A stretch of DNA of 64,000 nt from contig CAJGDJ010000003.1 of NCBI GenBank assembly GCA_904502025.1, positions 1 to 64,000 of the forward strand. Reading direction: 5' to 3'. The stretch is from an uncultured Muribaculaceae bacterium (GTDB taxonomy: Bacteria > Bacteroidota > Bacteroidia > Bacteroidales > Muribaculaceae). The position numbers and the translations under genes were made by a program. Below are positions 51,545-60,480 of this stretch, one piece after another. Under the pieces are notes generated by a model that saw nothing but the letters and a program-made list of their open reading frames with translations, had not been told where the DNA came from and searched no databases. Every line of letters begins with the position of its first letter. Positions within the stretch are counted from its first letter, which is position 1.

Positions 51545-52861
51545 ATGATTAGAATTATCGTTACTATATCTTCGCTTATTACTATTTTTGCCCTTAACGC
51601 TACTATCTCATTTACCGGCACTACTTACAAAGTTATCACAGAAACTCCCGAATCGGCGACCGGACTAAATGATATTTATATCCTAAATAGTCTTAACGGA
51701 GTCAAAATGACATATTCCGCTACCACTACAAACCCTGTAACTTGGTATAAATATAGTAATCTCGGTGGTGGATATGCCGAAGAGATTGCCGGAGTGACAC
51801 AAAATGGGAAATCATATACTCTAAATATCACAGGCAAAGGAGATATGGGGTATATTATTGAAGAAGGCACTAATAGATATTATTGCTGGGTTGTAGATTA
51901 TTCGGCTCATCAATTACATTTATCTTCATTGGGTTTCTGGCCCGAACAAGATTGCGATATGACTGAACTGCTATTTAACGGAAATGCCAATCGCATTATT
52001 TATTATACAATAAACGGACAAGCCAAAGAATTAGACCGCGATATAAAATTAAATTATTATTCGTTGTCTTACAACGAGGAATCCGAGTCATACGAACAAA
52101 CATTAGTAGAAGAATCATTCCCATACTTAAACTCAACATTTCGCACAACTTCTCCCCTCTGCAACACTGAATTTACATTACATGGCGATAAATACCTAAG
52201 ACAATGGGGTATGGAAAAATCCATTGCAAGCGACTATTACAATACTCCTACGGTCGAAGCAAAAACATCAGCGACTCAAACTGCAAGAGAAGTTGAGAAT
52301 GAACAAAAAGAGGAAACAACCCTTGGTGGCTCGGCTCCTTGTGAAATTGAATTTAAGGCAATATGCAGCGATGCAGTTGTATATAAAGAATGGCAGATGG
52401 CAACAGACGAAGGGTTTGAAAACATAACAATGCGAATTAATGACCCCATAACCACATATACATTTGACGAACATGGCACAACATACGTGAGATTCATGGC
52501 GAGCAATGCAAGTGGTTCGTGCGATTACGTTAGCGATACATACACAGTGTTTGTGGGAGAATCACGTCTTGAATGTCCTAACGTCTTTTCGCCAAACGCA
52601 TCGGAAGGTGTTAACGATGAGTGGAAAGTTAGTTATAAATCAATCACATCATTTGAATGCCACATATTCAACCGTTGGGGTGTAAAGGTCGCACAACTTA
52701 ATGATCCATCACAAGGTTGGGACGGCAAATATAATGGCAAATTCGTTTCGGCAGGAGTTTATTATTACGTAATAAACGCACAAGGAGCTGATGGCAAAGC
52801 TTATAAACTAAGTGGAGACATTAATATCATAAACTACACAAATGCCTCAAACTCAAAATAA
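51545..52861 (+). CDS. Secreted protein with T9SS type B (gliding-motility-type) C-terminal domain
   Basis: The 438-residue protein has a signal peptide (about 1-19, ending LNA) and a beta-rich N-terminal part without a known enzyme fold. An Ig-like segment (about 245-345) precedes a C-terminal ~90-residue type B domain: CPNVFSPNASEGVND, then HIFNRWGVKV and GWDGKYNGKFVSAGVYYYVI. Type B cargo is processed by a PorP/SprF-type partner, and none lies next to it here. It leads the transglycosylase and uvrA genes with 18- and 17-nt gaps. Confidence 0.82.
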   Translation: MIRIIVTISSLITIFALNATISFTGTTYKVITETPESATGLNDIYILNSLNGVKMTYSATTTNPVTWYKYSNLGGGYAEEIAGVTQNGKSYTLNITGKGDMGYIIEEGTNRYYCWVVDYSAHQLHLSSLGFWPEQDCDMTELLFNGNANRIIYYTINGQAKELDRDIKLNYYSLSYNEESESYEQTLVEESFPYLNSTFRTTSPLCNTEFTLHGDKYLRQWGMEKSIASDYYNTPTVEAKTSATQTAREVENEQKEETTLGGSAPCEIEFKAICSDAVVYKEWQMATDEGFENITMRINDPITTYTFDEHGTTYVRFMASNASGSCDYVSDTYTVFVGESRLECPNVFSPNASEGVNDEWKVSYKSITSFECHIFNRWGVKVAQLNDPSQGWDGKYNGKFVSAGVYYYVINAQGADGKAYKLSGDINIINYTNASNSK

Positions 52862-52879
52862 ACATAGTATAAAACATCA

Positions 52880-53806
52880 ATGAAAAATATATATATTTCA
52901 ATAATATTAATTTTCGCAACTCTTTCATGTTTTGCACAAGACACTCCTAAATTCTCAAAAGTAGTTAATCCTATAATTCCCAAATCCATAACATTTGCCG
53001 GACAAAAAATAGATTTTGACCGTATAGATATGTATGAGCGACTTGATCGAGAGTTAACATCTCTTTCTTATACTCATGGCAACACGTTATTGGTTATCAA
53101 ACGAGCTAATCGACTTTTCCCATTATTAGCTCCAATATTAAAAGAAAACGGTCTTCCTTTAGATTTCTTATACCTTGCTTGTACTGAAAGCATGCTTGAC
53201 GCAAGAGCTTATTCTCCCGCTAAAGCCGCCGGAATATGGCAATTTATTCCTGCCACCGGCAAATTATACGGGCTTGAGATTAATGACTATGTCGATGAAC
53301 GATTAAATCTTGAAAAAGCTACCGTTGCCGCATGCAAATACTTAAAAGAATCATACGAAAAATATGGTAACTGGGAGTCGGTTGCATGTGCATATAACGC
53401 AGGTAATGGCAGGATCACATCGGAGCTTGCTAAGCAACAAGTATCATCGGCTTTTGATTTACATCTCAATTCAGAGACTTCTCGATATATGTTTCGCATT
53501 CTTGCATATAAACTTATAATCGAGAATCCTCAAAAATATGGATTTTATATCACAGAAAGCCAACTCTATTATCCTGTTGAATGCGATGTTGTTGAAATAA
53601 ATACGCCTATTGAAGATTGGCCTACATGGGCTAAAGAGCATGGCATCACATTCGCCCAACTTCGCGAGCAAAATCCATGGATTCAAGCAAAACATTTTAT
53701 TAATAAATCGGGCAAAACATATAAAATAAAAATTCCTCAAAAAGAGTCACTATATCGCTCTTCTCAAAAAAAATCGGTATATAATCCAAATTGGTTAAAC
53801 AAATAA
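52880..53806 (+). CDS. Lytic transglycosylase (MltD-like SLT domain, GH23)
   Basis: The 308-residue secreted enzyme cleaves peptidoglycan glycan strands to 1,6-anhydro ends. It has a signal peptide (ending CFAQ) and a SLT domain (about 85-225). The catalytic Glu lies in CTESMLDARAYS, followed by AAGIWQFIPATGKLYGL and the NAGNGRI motif (ACAYNAGNG). A short C-terminal segment (~YKIKIPQKES) is like the end of a LysM-lacking MltD. Overall fit is good. Confidence 0.88.
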   Translation: MKNIYISIILIFATLSCFAQDTPKFSKVVNPIIPKSITFAGQKIDFDRIDMYERLDRELTSLSYTHGNTLLVIKRANRLFPLLAPILKENGLPLDFLYLACTESMLDARAYSPAKAAGIWQFIPATGKLYGLEINDYVDERLNLEKATVAACKYLKESYEKYGNWESVACAYNAGNGRITSELAKQQVSSAFDLHLNSETSRYMFRILAYKLIIENPQKYGFYITESQLYYPVECDVVEINTPIEDWPTWAKEHGITFAQLREQNPWIQAKHFINKSGKTYKIKIPQKESLYRSSQKKSVYNPNWLNK

Positions 53807-53823
53807 TACAGTTGAAAAACGCC

Positions 53824-56667
53824 ATGTCAGTTGATAAGAAAACAGATGATGAATTTGTTGATAGTCTTACGGTTGTTGGGGCTCGTGTTCACAATTTGAA
53901 GAACATAGATGTTTCTATTCCCCACAATAAATTAACGGTAATTACCGGATTAAGTGGTAGTGGCAAATCATCATTGGCATTTGACACAATATATGCCGAA
54001 GGACAACGCAGATATATCGAAACATTTTCAAGTTATGCTCGTAATATGCTCGGTTCTCTCGAACGCCCCGATGTTGATTATATTTCGGGCTTAAGTCCGG
54101 TTATCGCTATTGAGCAAAAAACAGTAAATAAGAACCCTCGAAGCACAATCGGAACTACAACCGAAATTTATGACTTCCTCAGATTATTATATGCTCGTGT
54201 AGGAGTAGCACGAAGCTATATTTCGGGGGAACCAATGATTAAATACACCGAAGAAAAAATATACGATTTAATACTTGATAAATTTGACGGTCGAAAAATT
54301 TATATTCTTGCTCCAATTGTCAAAAACAGGAAAGGCCATTATAAAGAATTATTTGAACAGTTACGAAAAAAAGGTTACCTAACTGTTCGTATTGACAATG
54401 TTATTCAAGAGATAACTTTGGGAATGAAAGTTGATCGTTATAAAAATCACTCTATTGAATTGGTAATCGACCGACTTCGTGCATCAAACAAAGATGAAGC
54501 CCGACTAAAAAAAACAATATCCACTGCCTTAAAACAAGGTGGGAAACAATTAATGGTATATGATGTAGAAGACGATAAAATCTTTCATTATAGCCAAATG
54601 TTAATGGACCATATCAGTGGTATCTCTTATAAAGAACCTGCTCCACATAACTTCTCGTTTAATTCTCCACAAGGAGCATGTCCATGTTGCAAAGGGTTGG
54701 GCAATGTAAATTTAATCGACCAGAATAAAATAATTCCCGATGATAGTATATCAATATATGATGGGGGAATTATTCCATTAGGAAAATACAAAAACTCTAT
54801 GATATTTTGGCAAATCGATGCAATATGCCAAAAATATGGTCATACGATAAAAACTCCTATTAAAGAACTCGGAGAAGAAGCCATTAACGATATTCTTAAT
54901 GGCACAACTGAACGATTGATAATAAAAAATGAAACTTTAAGTTTGTCAAACTACACACAAACGTATGAAGGTTTAATAAAATACATTGAGCTACAACAAA
55001 CTGAAGATGCCGGAGCTGCCGCACAAAAATGGAGTGGACAATTCTTTTCAAAATCAGTGTGTCCCGAATGTAATGGCAAACGATTAAATCGTGAAGCTCT
55101 TCATTTCTTTATTGGAGATAAAAATATCGCCGATTTAGCTCAACTCGATATTTCTGATTTATTGAAATGGGTTGAAAATGCCAACCTCTATCTAACAGAG
55201 CAACAATCAATAATTGCGACAGAAATACTTAAAGAAATAGGCACTCGACTTCGTTTTCTCGTTGACGTAGGTCTTGAATATTTATCACTCAACCGAAACT
55301 CGGCTACACTTTCCGGAGGAGAAAGCCAACGCATACGATTAGCAACTCAATTAGGATCTGAATTAGTAAATGTATTATATATTCTTGACGAGCCAAGCAT
55401 TGGACTACATCAACGCGACAATCGACGACTAATTAATTCTCTAAAACGGCTACGCGATGCTTCTAACTCAATTATTGTTGTAGAACATGACAAAGATATG
55501 ATGCTTGAAGCCGACTATATTATTGACATCGGACCGAAAGCAGGGCGAAAAGGTGGCGAGGTTGTATTTCAAGGAGAGCCAAAAGAGATGTTAAAGCAAT
55601 CCACGTTAACATCACAATTTCTTACCGGAGCTCTCAAAATTGAAGTTCCCACAACAAGGCGTAATGGGAATGGCAAAACAATCAAACTTATCGGGTGTAC
55701 CGGTAACAACCTTAAAGATGTTACATTCACTCTACCTCTTGGCACATTTACTTGTGTCGCCGGTGTATCGGGCAGTGGCAAATCAAGTCTAATTAATGCG
55801 ACACTACAACCCATTTTAAGCCAAAAATTTTATAGGTCAAACCAACAGCCTCTACCATATCAAGAGATTATCGGTATTGAACATATCGACAAAGTTGTAA
55901 CAGTTGATCAATCACCTCTTGGCAAATCGCCACGCTCAAATCCGGCTACATATACAGGTGTTTTTTCTGACATTCGTTCTTTATTTGTAAATCTACCCGA
56001 AGCTAAAATAAGAGGCTATAAACCAGGGAGATTCTCATTCAATGTTTCGGGAGGTCGATGCGAAATGTGCAACGGCAATGGCTATCGCACTATTGAAATG
56101 AATTTCTTACCCGATGTGCTTGTTCCTTGCGAAGTGTGTGGTGGTCGCAGATACAATCGCGAAACGCTTGAAGTGAGATTCAAAGGAAAATCAATCGCCG
56201 ATGTTCTCGACATGACAATCAATCAAGCGGTAGAATTTTTCAGTGGTATACCTGCAATCCTAAACAAAATAAAAGTATTACAAGACATCGGATTAGGTTA
56301 TATTAAACTCGGGCAACCATCTTCCACTCTATCCGGAGGCGAAAATCAACGGGTAAAACTCGCAACCGAATTATCAAAACGCGATACCGGGAAAACCCTG
56401 TTTATTCTTGATGAGCCTACGACAGGTCTTCATTTTGAAGATATAAAAACATTATTAGGTGTATTAAATCGTCTTGTCGATAAAGGCAACACAGTTTTGG
56501 TTATTGAACATAATCTTGACGTACTGAAGTGTGCCGATTATATTATTGACATGGGACCCAATGGAGGAAAAGACGGAGGACAAATAATAGCATGTGGCAC
56601 ACCCGAAGAAATAGCAAATTCAAATTCCCCTACATCAAAATACATTGCTGAAGAGTTACCATTATAA
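53824..56667 (+). CDS. uvrA: Excinuclease ABC subunit A
   Basis: The damage-recognition ATPase of nucleotide excision repair. The 947-residue protein has two ABC units with Walker A GLSGSGKSS (near residue 42) and GVSGSGKSS (near 648). Both signature motifs LSGGE are present (TLSGGESQRI, TLSGGENQRV), with Walker B LYILDEPSIGLH and LFILDEPTTGLH. Zinc-finger cysteines are visible at CPCCKGLG, CPECNGKR, and CEMCNGNGY with CEVCGGRRY. I start at 53824 (MSVDKK) because it is the standard beginning and clears the upstream gene; an in-frame ATG at 53791 would overlap the transglycosylase stop. Confidence 0.96.
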   Translation: MSVDKKTDDEFVDSLTVVGARVHNLKNIDVSIPHNKLTVITGLSGSGKSSLAFDTIYAEGQRRYIETFSSYARNMLGSLERPDVDYISGLSPVIAIEQKTVNKNPRSTIGTTTEIYDFLRLLYARVGVARSYISGEPMIKYTEEKIYDLILDKFDGRKIYILAPIVKNRKGHYKELFEQLRKKGYLTVRIDNVIQEITLGMKVDRYKNHSIELVIDRLRASNKDEARLKKTISTALKQGGKQLMVYDVEDDKIFHYSQMLMDHISGISYKEPAPHNFSFNSPQGACPCCKGLGNVNLIDQNKIIPDDSISIYDGGIIPLGKYKNSMIFWQIDAICQKYGHTIKTPIKELGEEAINDILNGTTERLIIKNETLSLSNYTQTYEGLIKYIELQQTEDAGAAAQKWSGQFFSKSVCPECNGKRLNREALHFFIGDKNIADLAQLDISDLLKWVENANLYLTEQQSIIATEILKEIGTRLRFLVDVGLEYLSLNRNSATLSGGESQRIRLATQLGSELVNVLYILDEPSIGLHQRDNRRLINSLKRLRDASNSIIVVEHDKDMMLEADYIIDIGPKAGRKGGEVVFQGEPKEMLKQSTLTSQFLTGALKIEVPTTRRNGNGKTIKLIGCTGNNLKDVTFTLPLGTFTCVAGVSGSGKSSLINATLQPILSQKFYRSNQQPLPYQEIIGIEHIDKVVTVDQSPLGKSPRSNPATYTGVFSDIRSLFVNLPEAKIRGYKPGRFSFNVSGGRCEMCNGNGYRTIEMNFLPDVLVPCEVCGGRRYNRETLEVRFKGKSIADVLDMTINQAVEFFSGIPAILNKIKVLQDIGLGYIKLGQPSSTLSGGENQRVKLATELSKRDTGKTLFILDEPTTGLHFEDIKTLLGVLNRLVDKGNTVLVIEHNLDVLKCADYIIDMGPNGGKDGGQIIACGTPEEIANSNSPTSKYIAEELPL

Positions 56668-56694
56668 AATCTCCTATTTGGATCAATCGTTACC

Positions 56695-57372
56695 CTATTT
56701 TTTCAGCTCAAGCATCGCCAACTTGTGGTTTTGAGCTGCTGCTTTTTCTAACCACTCCAATGATAATCGTTGATAATCTTTAGTATTTCTACATTTTTTA
56801 TAAAACATTCCCAATGAATATTGAGCATGTACAAAACCTTGGTTTGCTGATTTTTTCAGCCACAACTCAGCTTTTGTAATATCTTTATCAACACCCTCAC
56901 CTCGATTATAACATTCGCCTAAAAACCATTGAGCTAAAGCATAATTTTGTTGTGCCGATTTTTCACACCATTGAAAAGCCCTTCGAGGGTCTTTTCGCGT
57001 ACCTCTACCTTCCTTAAAACATCGAGCAAGCATAAATTGCGATTCGGGGCAACCTTTTTTTGCTGCATCTCTGAAATACTTAAAAGCCACCTCATCATTT
57101 CGCGTTACTCCTTTTCCACTAAAATAAAAATAGCCCATTTGCGTCAACGCATTTTTGTGACCTTGACTTGCCGCTCGTTCACACCAATTGAGAGCTTTTA
57201 TATAATTACTTTTAACTCCTAATCCATCTATATAGCAATGACACATTAGATACTGCGATTGAGCATCTCCTGCATTAGCCTTTTTCTCAAGTTCTTGAGA
57301 ATATGACACTGCTGCATACCCAGTAATAGAGAGGCACAAACTCAAAAATAATATATATACTATTCGTTTCAA
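56695..57372 (-). CDS. Sel1-like repeat protein (secreted)
   Basis: The 225-residue protein has a signal peptide (ending GYAA near 21) and about five Sel1 repeats of ~36 residues with A-x-x-x-x-G-x-x-x-A cores: DAQSQYLMCHCYIDGLGV, HKNALTQMGYFYFSGKGV, CPESQFMLARCFKEGRG, YALAQWFLGECYNRGEGV and FVHAQYSLGMFYKKC. Such solenoids bind partner proteins. It is monocistronic and converges with uvrA. Partner unknown. Confidence 0.85.
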   Translation of the reverse strand: MKRIVYILFLSLCLSITGYAAVSYSQELEKKANAGDAQSQYLMCHCYIDGLGVKSNYIKALNWCERAASQGHKNALTQMGYFYFSGKGVTRNDEVAFKYFRDAAKKGCPESQFMLARCFKEGRGTRKDPRRAFQWCEKSAQQNYALAQWFLGECYNRGEGVDKDITKAELWLKKSANQGFVHAQYSLGMFYKKCRNTKDYQRLSLEWLEKAAAQNHKLAMLELKK

Positions 57373-57500
57373 TAATCAAAAATTTAGTATCTATAATACG
57401 CACAAACGATATTGATTATTATACTATATTATATCTTTTAGAATAAATTTACATTTTTGAAATTTATCTCAATTATGCTATTTCTTGTGGGTTATTTTTG

Positions 57501-57508
57501 TAACTTTG
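57501..57508 (+). promoter_or_regulatory. -7 box (TAACTTTG) for the polyprenyl synthase operon
   Basis: TAACTTTG on the plus strand, 29 nt before the lipoprotein start at 57538. Confidence 0.55.
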
Positions 57509-57537
57509 TAAATTAGAAAGCATCTGTAAAAAATCTT

Positions 57538-58125
57538 ATGGCAAAAAAATATTCTCTTTTATTGACCATATTATTAATGAACTTCGTTAGTTCATGTAAT
57601 AGTATTGACAACGAATTAGTTGACAATACTATAACTCATTTTTGCCATTATATTGAACATGATGACCTTGATTCTCTTTCGTTATTAAGTAATTCCGTAA
57701 TTAATAATCCAGAATTAGGAATAGCTATTGTCAACAAAATTAACGACTCAATACCACAAGCCTACGAAGCTGCATTGGCAACAATGGTATTTCCTCAATT
57801 AGCTGCTAAGATTATGTTGAAAGATTTTTTATCTGACTCAACATCAAACCATTATAGAGCAAGAAAAATTGTTCATAACATTAGTTCATGGTATTCTTTA
57901 ACCGGAAAAGCTTGCAATATTCAAGCATTTAAGCAAGCCATTGACTCATGTGTAGAAACTTATAACCATATCGACAAAGCAAAACTATACATATTGGCAT
58001 CTACACCTAATCAATTAGGTAAAATCTTAAAACAAGATACAACAACCCATAAAGTTTTAATCTCTACGATTGATTCAATATATAATAATAGTGATTTAAT
58101 TGAATTTAATAACGCACTAAAATAA
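57538..58125 (+). CDS. Lipoprotein of unknown function
   Basis: The 195-residue product has a lipoprotein signal (FVSSC, Cys near residue 20). The mature part is helical and acidic at the N-terminal side (HYIEHDDLDSLSLLSN). I recognise no domain; the middle segment AALATMVFPQLAAKIML is a hydrophobic helix. It sits 9 nt before the polyprenyl synthase gene in the same direction. A role in envelope biogenesis is only a guess. Confidence 0.65.
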   Translation: MAKKYSLLLTILLMNFVSSCNSIDNELVDNTITHFCHYIEHDDLDSLSLLSNSVINNPELGIAIVNKINDSIPQAYEAALATMVFPQLAAKIMLKDFLSDSTSNHYRARKIVHNISSWYSLTGKACNIQAFKQAIDSCVETYNHIDKAKLYILASTPNQLGKILKQDTTTHKVLISTIDSIYNNSDLIEFNNALK

Positions 58126-58134
58126 CAACCGTCT

Positions 58135-59100
58135 ATGTTTACTCCCGATTATTTAGTAAAGTACATTAACACAGCGATTAGTAAGATTAAATACCCCGAA
58201 GAGCCAAACGGGCTATATGAACCTATTAAATACACACTTAGTGAGGGGGGGAAACGTCTTCGTCCACTTTTAACACTTGCTACATGTGATGCTTTGGGTG
58301 GAGATATTGATGGTGCTAAAAATCAAGCTATTGGAGTGGAAATCTTCCATAATTTCACTCTCTTACACGATGATGTTATGGATAAAGCCGATATGAGGAG
58401 AGGAAAACCAACTGTACATATCAAATGGAATGAATCAACTGCAATTCTATCGGGAGACGCAATGTTAACACTTGCCACTCAATATATAGCAAAAGGCGAT
58501 GGCACAAAAACATGGGACGTATTGTCGCTATTTAACACAACAGCAATGGAAGTATATCAAGGGCAACAATACGACATGGATTTTGAGAAACGCCTTGACG
58601 TTACAGTGGAAGAATATCTTAATATGATTCGCTTAAAAACTTCTGTATTACTTGGCTGTGCATGTAAACTCGGAGCTATCATGGCTGGAGCATTTGACTC
58701 AGAGCAAAAGGCATTCTATAAATATGGAGTAAAACTTGGATTAGCATTCCAATTACAAGATGATTACCTTGACTCATTTGGAGACCCTAATATTTTTGGG
58801 AAAAACATTGGTGGCGACATTCTAAATGACAAAAAAACTTGGTTACTTATCTCTGCGTTAAATGAAGACAATAGTGGTGAATTAAAACATCTTATTGGGA
58901 ATACACAAATTGCTACCGATGAAAAAATCGAACGAGTAAAAACAATATACACTAATCTAAATCTCGATAAACGTTGTAAAGATTTAATGGAGCAATATGT
59001 TGCAGAAGCACTTGATGCCCTAAAAACCGTTGGTTTAAGTGAAAAAGACATGGACTTTTTCAAAGATTTAGCAAAAGGAGCCATCGTTCGTTCAAATTAA
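58135..59100 (+). CDS. Polyprenyl diphosphate synthase (trans-isoprenyl)
   Basis: Condenses IPP onto allylic diphosphates. The 321-residue chain contains the GGKRLRPLL motif (about 38-46), the first Asp-rich motif LLHDDVMDKADMRRGKPT near 77-94, and the second Asp-rich motif QLQDDYLDSFGDP near 203-215, plus KNIGGDILNDKKTWLL. The exact chain length (C15, C20 or longer) cannot be settled by reading. It uses IPP from IspH and supplies quinone or wall lipid precursors. A tatD gene follows 10 nt later. Confidence 0.9.
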   Translation: MFTPDYLVKYINTAISKIKYPEEPNGLYEPIKYTLSEGGKRLRPLLTLATCDALGGDIDGAKNQAIGVEIFHNFTLLHDDVMDKADMRRGKPTVHIKWNESTAILSGDAMLTLATQYIAKGDGTKTWDVLSLFNTTAMEVYQGQQYDMDFEKRLDVTVEEYLNMIRLKTSVLLGCACKLGAIMAGAFDSEQKAFYKYGVKLGLAFQLQDDYLDSFGDPNIFGKNIGGDILNDKKTWLLISALNEDNSGELKHLIGNTQIATDEKIERVKTIYTNLNLDKRCKDLMEQYVAEALDALKTVGLSEKDMDFFKDLAKGAIVRSN

Positions 59101-59110
59101 TCAACAACAC

Positions 59111-59881
59111 ATGCTTATTGACACCCATACTCATTTATATCTTGAGGAGTTTCAACCATCTCCACAAGATGCCGTTACACGTGCCATACAAGCCGGTATT
59201 AAACGAATGATTTTTCCGAATGTGGATTTATCAACAATTGCTCCAATGCAAAATTTACACAATCAATTCCCTCAAAACACATATCTGGCTATGGGGTTAC
59301 ACCCTACTGAAATTAAAGAATCATGGGAAACAGATTTATCTAAGGTCAAAAACGAATTTTACCAGCACAAAAACAAATATATCGCAGTAGGTGAAATCGG
59401 CATTGATTTATATTGGGATAAGACGTTCAAAAATGAACAAATGCAAGCACTTGAGCAGCAATTTCAATGGGCTGTTGAAACAAATCTACCTGTAATAATT
59501 CATTGTCGCGAAGGCCTTGACGAAATTTTAGAAGTTCTTGATGGGTTAGTCATAAAACCCAAAGGCGTATTTCATAGCTTTGGTGGCACAAATATAGACG
59601 TTGAACGAATTAGAGAGCGTGGGGATTTCTACTTTGGGATAAACGGCATTGTTACATTCAAAAATTCCAAATTACGAGAAACACTTCCATGTATAGGAAT
59701 TGACCGCATATTACTTGAAACAGATGCCCCGTATTTGGCACCCGTTCCCCATCGGGGTAAACGCAATGAAAGTGTATATCTAATTCACACGGCAGCACAT
59801 ATCGCACAACACCTATCTCTCACAAGTGAAAAAGTGGCATCAGTTACAACCACCAATGCAAAACAATTATTTGGTATATAA
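59111..59881 (+). CDS. TatD family metal-dependent hydrolase
   Basis: A TIM-barrel enzyme with divalent metals, probably a DNase or general hydrolase in the cytoplasm. The 256-residue protein shows the DTHTHLYLEEF N-terminal motif with metal ligands, GEIGIDLYWD near 94-103, IIHCRE near 128-133, HSFGG near 155-159 and LLETDAPYLAP near 197-207. Length is normal. It ends one nucleotide before the convergent tspO gene, so no terminator separates them. Confidence 0.92.
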   Translation: MLIDTHTHLYLEEFQPSPQDAVTRAIQAGIKRMIFPNVDLSTIAPMQNLHNQFPQNTYLAMGLHPTEIKESWETDLSKVKNEFYQHKNKYIAVGEIGIDLYWDKTFKNEQMQALEQQFQWAVETNLPVIIHCREGLDEILEVLDGLVIKPKGVFHSFGGTNIDVERIRERGDFYFGINGIVTFKNSKLRETLPCIGIDRILLETDAPYLAPVPHRGKRNESVYLIHTAAHIAQHLSLTSEKVASVTTTNAKQLFGI

Positions 59882-59882
59882 T

Positions 59883-60356
59883 CTACATTATTGGGTTATT
59901 AATCACAATATATGTATTTAGATACGTTGCCAATATCAACCATAAGATATATGGAGCAAACAACCATGCCGACACTCTATTAATGCGATAGCATGTTATT
60001 ACATAGAATAACACCGTCAAATCCAACAATATCAAATCAATCAGTCCACTAAATGGATCTTGCAAATAAAAGAATAATAAACTCCATGCAAAATTAAACA
60101 CCAACTGAAGAATAAAAATCCACCCTAAGCCCAAATCCAAAGTTTCGCGTTTATTCCAAACTAATCCAATTGACAATCCACTGCAAAGGTAGATTATACC
60201 CCATGCAATTGGGAATACATAATTTGGTGGCGTCAATTCCGATTTTACTAAAGTCGGATACCATGTCGCCAACGACTCTGCTTGGAATATATTGGCTGTA
60301 TAGCCTACACCAAAACAAATCAATATTGCAACTAAAATATAAATTACACGTTTCAT
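59883..60356 (-). CDS. TspO/MBR family tryptophan-rich protein
   Basis: A 157-residue inner-membrane protein with five hydrophobic helices. Family residues are visible: W and P in LATWYPTLVKSELTPPNYVFPIAWGIIYLC (near 30-58) and NFAWSLLFFYLQDP near 88-101, with YRINRVSAWLFAPYILWLILATYLN (aromatic/His positions) near the end. TspO binds porphyrins and other ligands and is linked to stress in bacteria. It converges with tatD and has no neighbour in its own direction. Confidence 0.9.
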   Translation of the reverse strand: MKRVIYILVAILICFGVGYTANIFQAESLATWYPTLVKSELTPPNYVFPIAWGIIYLCSGLSIGLVWNKRETLDLGLGWIFILQLVFNFAWSLLFFYLQDPFSGLIDLILLDLTVLFYVITCYRINRVSAWLFAPYILWLILATYLNTYIVINNPIM

Positions 60357-60426
60357 AACTCTATATATTTATAATTTCATTTATATAACATTAAACTATA
60401 TTGAGTTGTTTTGTGCTAAAAAAACA

Positions 60427-60458
60427 AAAGTGGTAAAAACATTAAGTTTTACCACTTT
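60427..60458 (-). terminator. Terminator of pgk
   Basis: AAAGTGGTAAAA (60427-60438) pairs with TTTTACCACTTT (60447-60458) with an 8-nt loop. On the minus strand a TGTTTTTTT run follows. Confidence 0.85.
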
Positions 60459-60480
60459 CATAATATGTAAATCTAATTGA

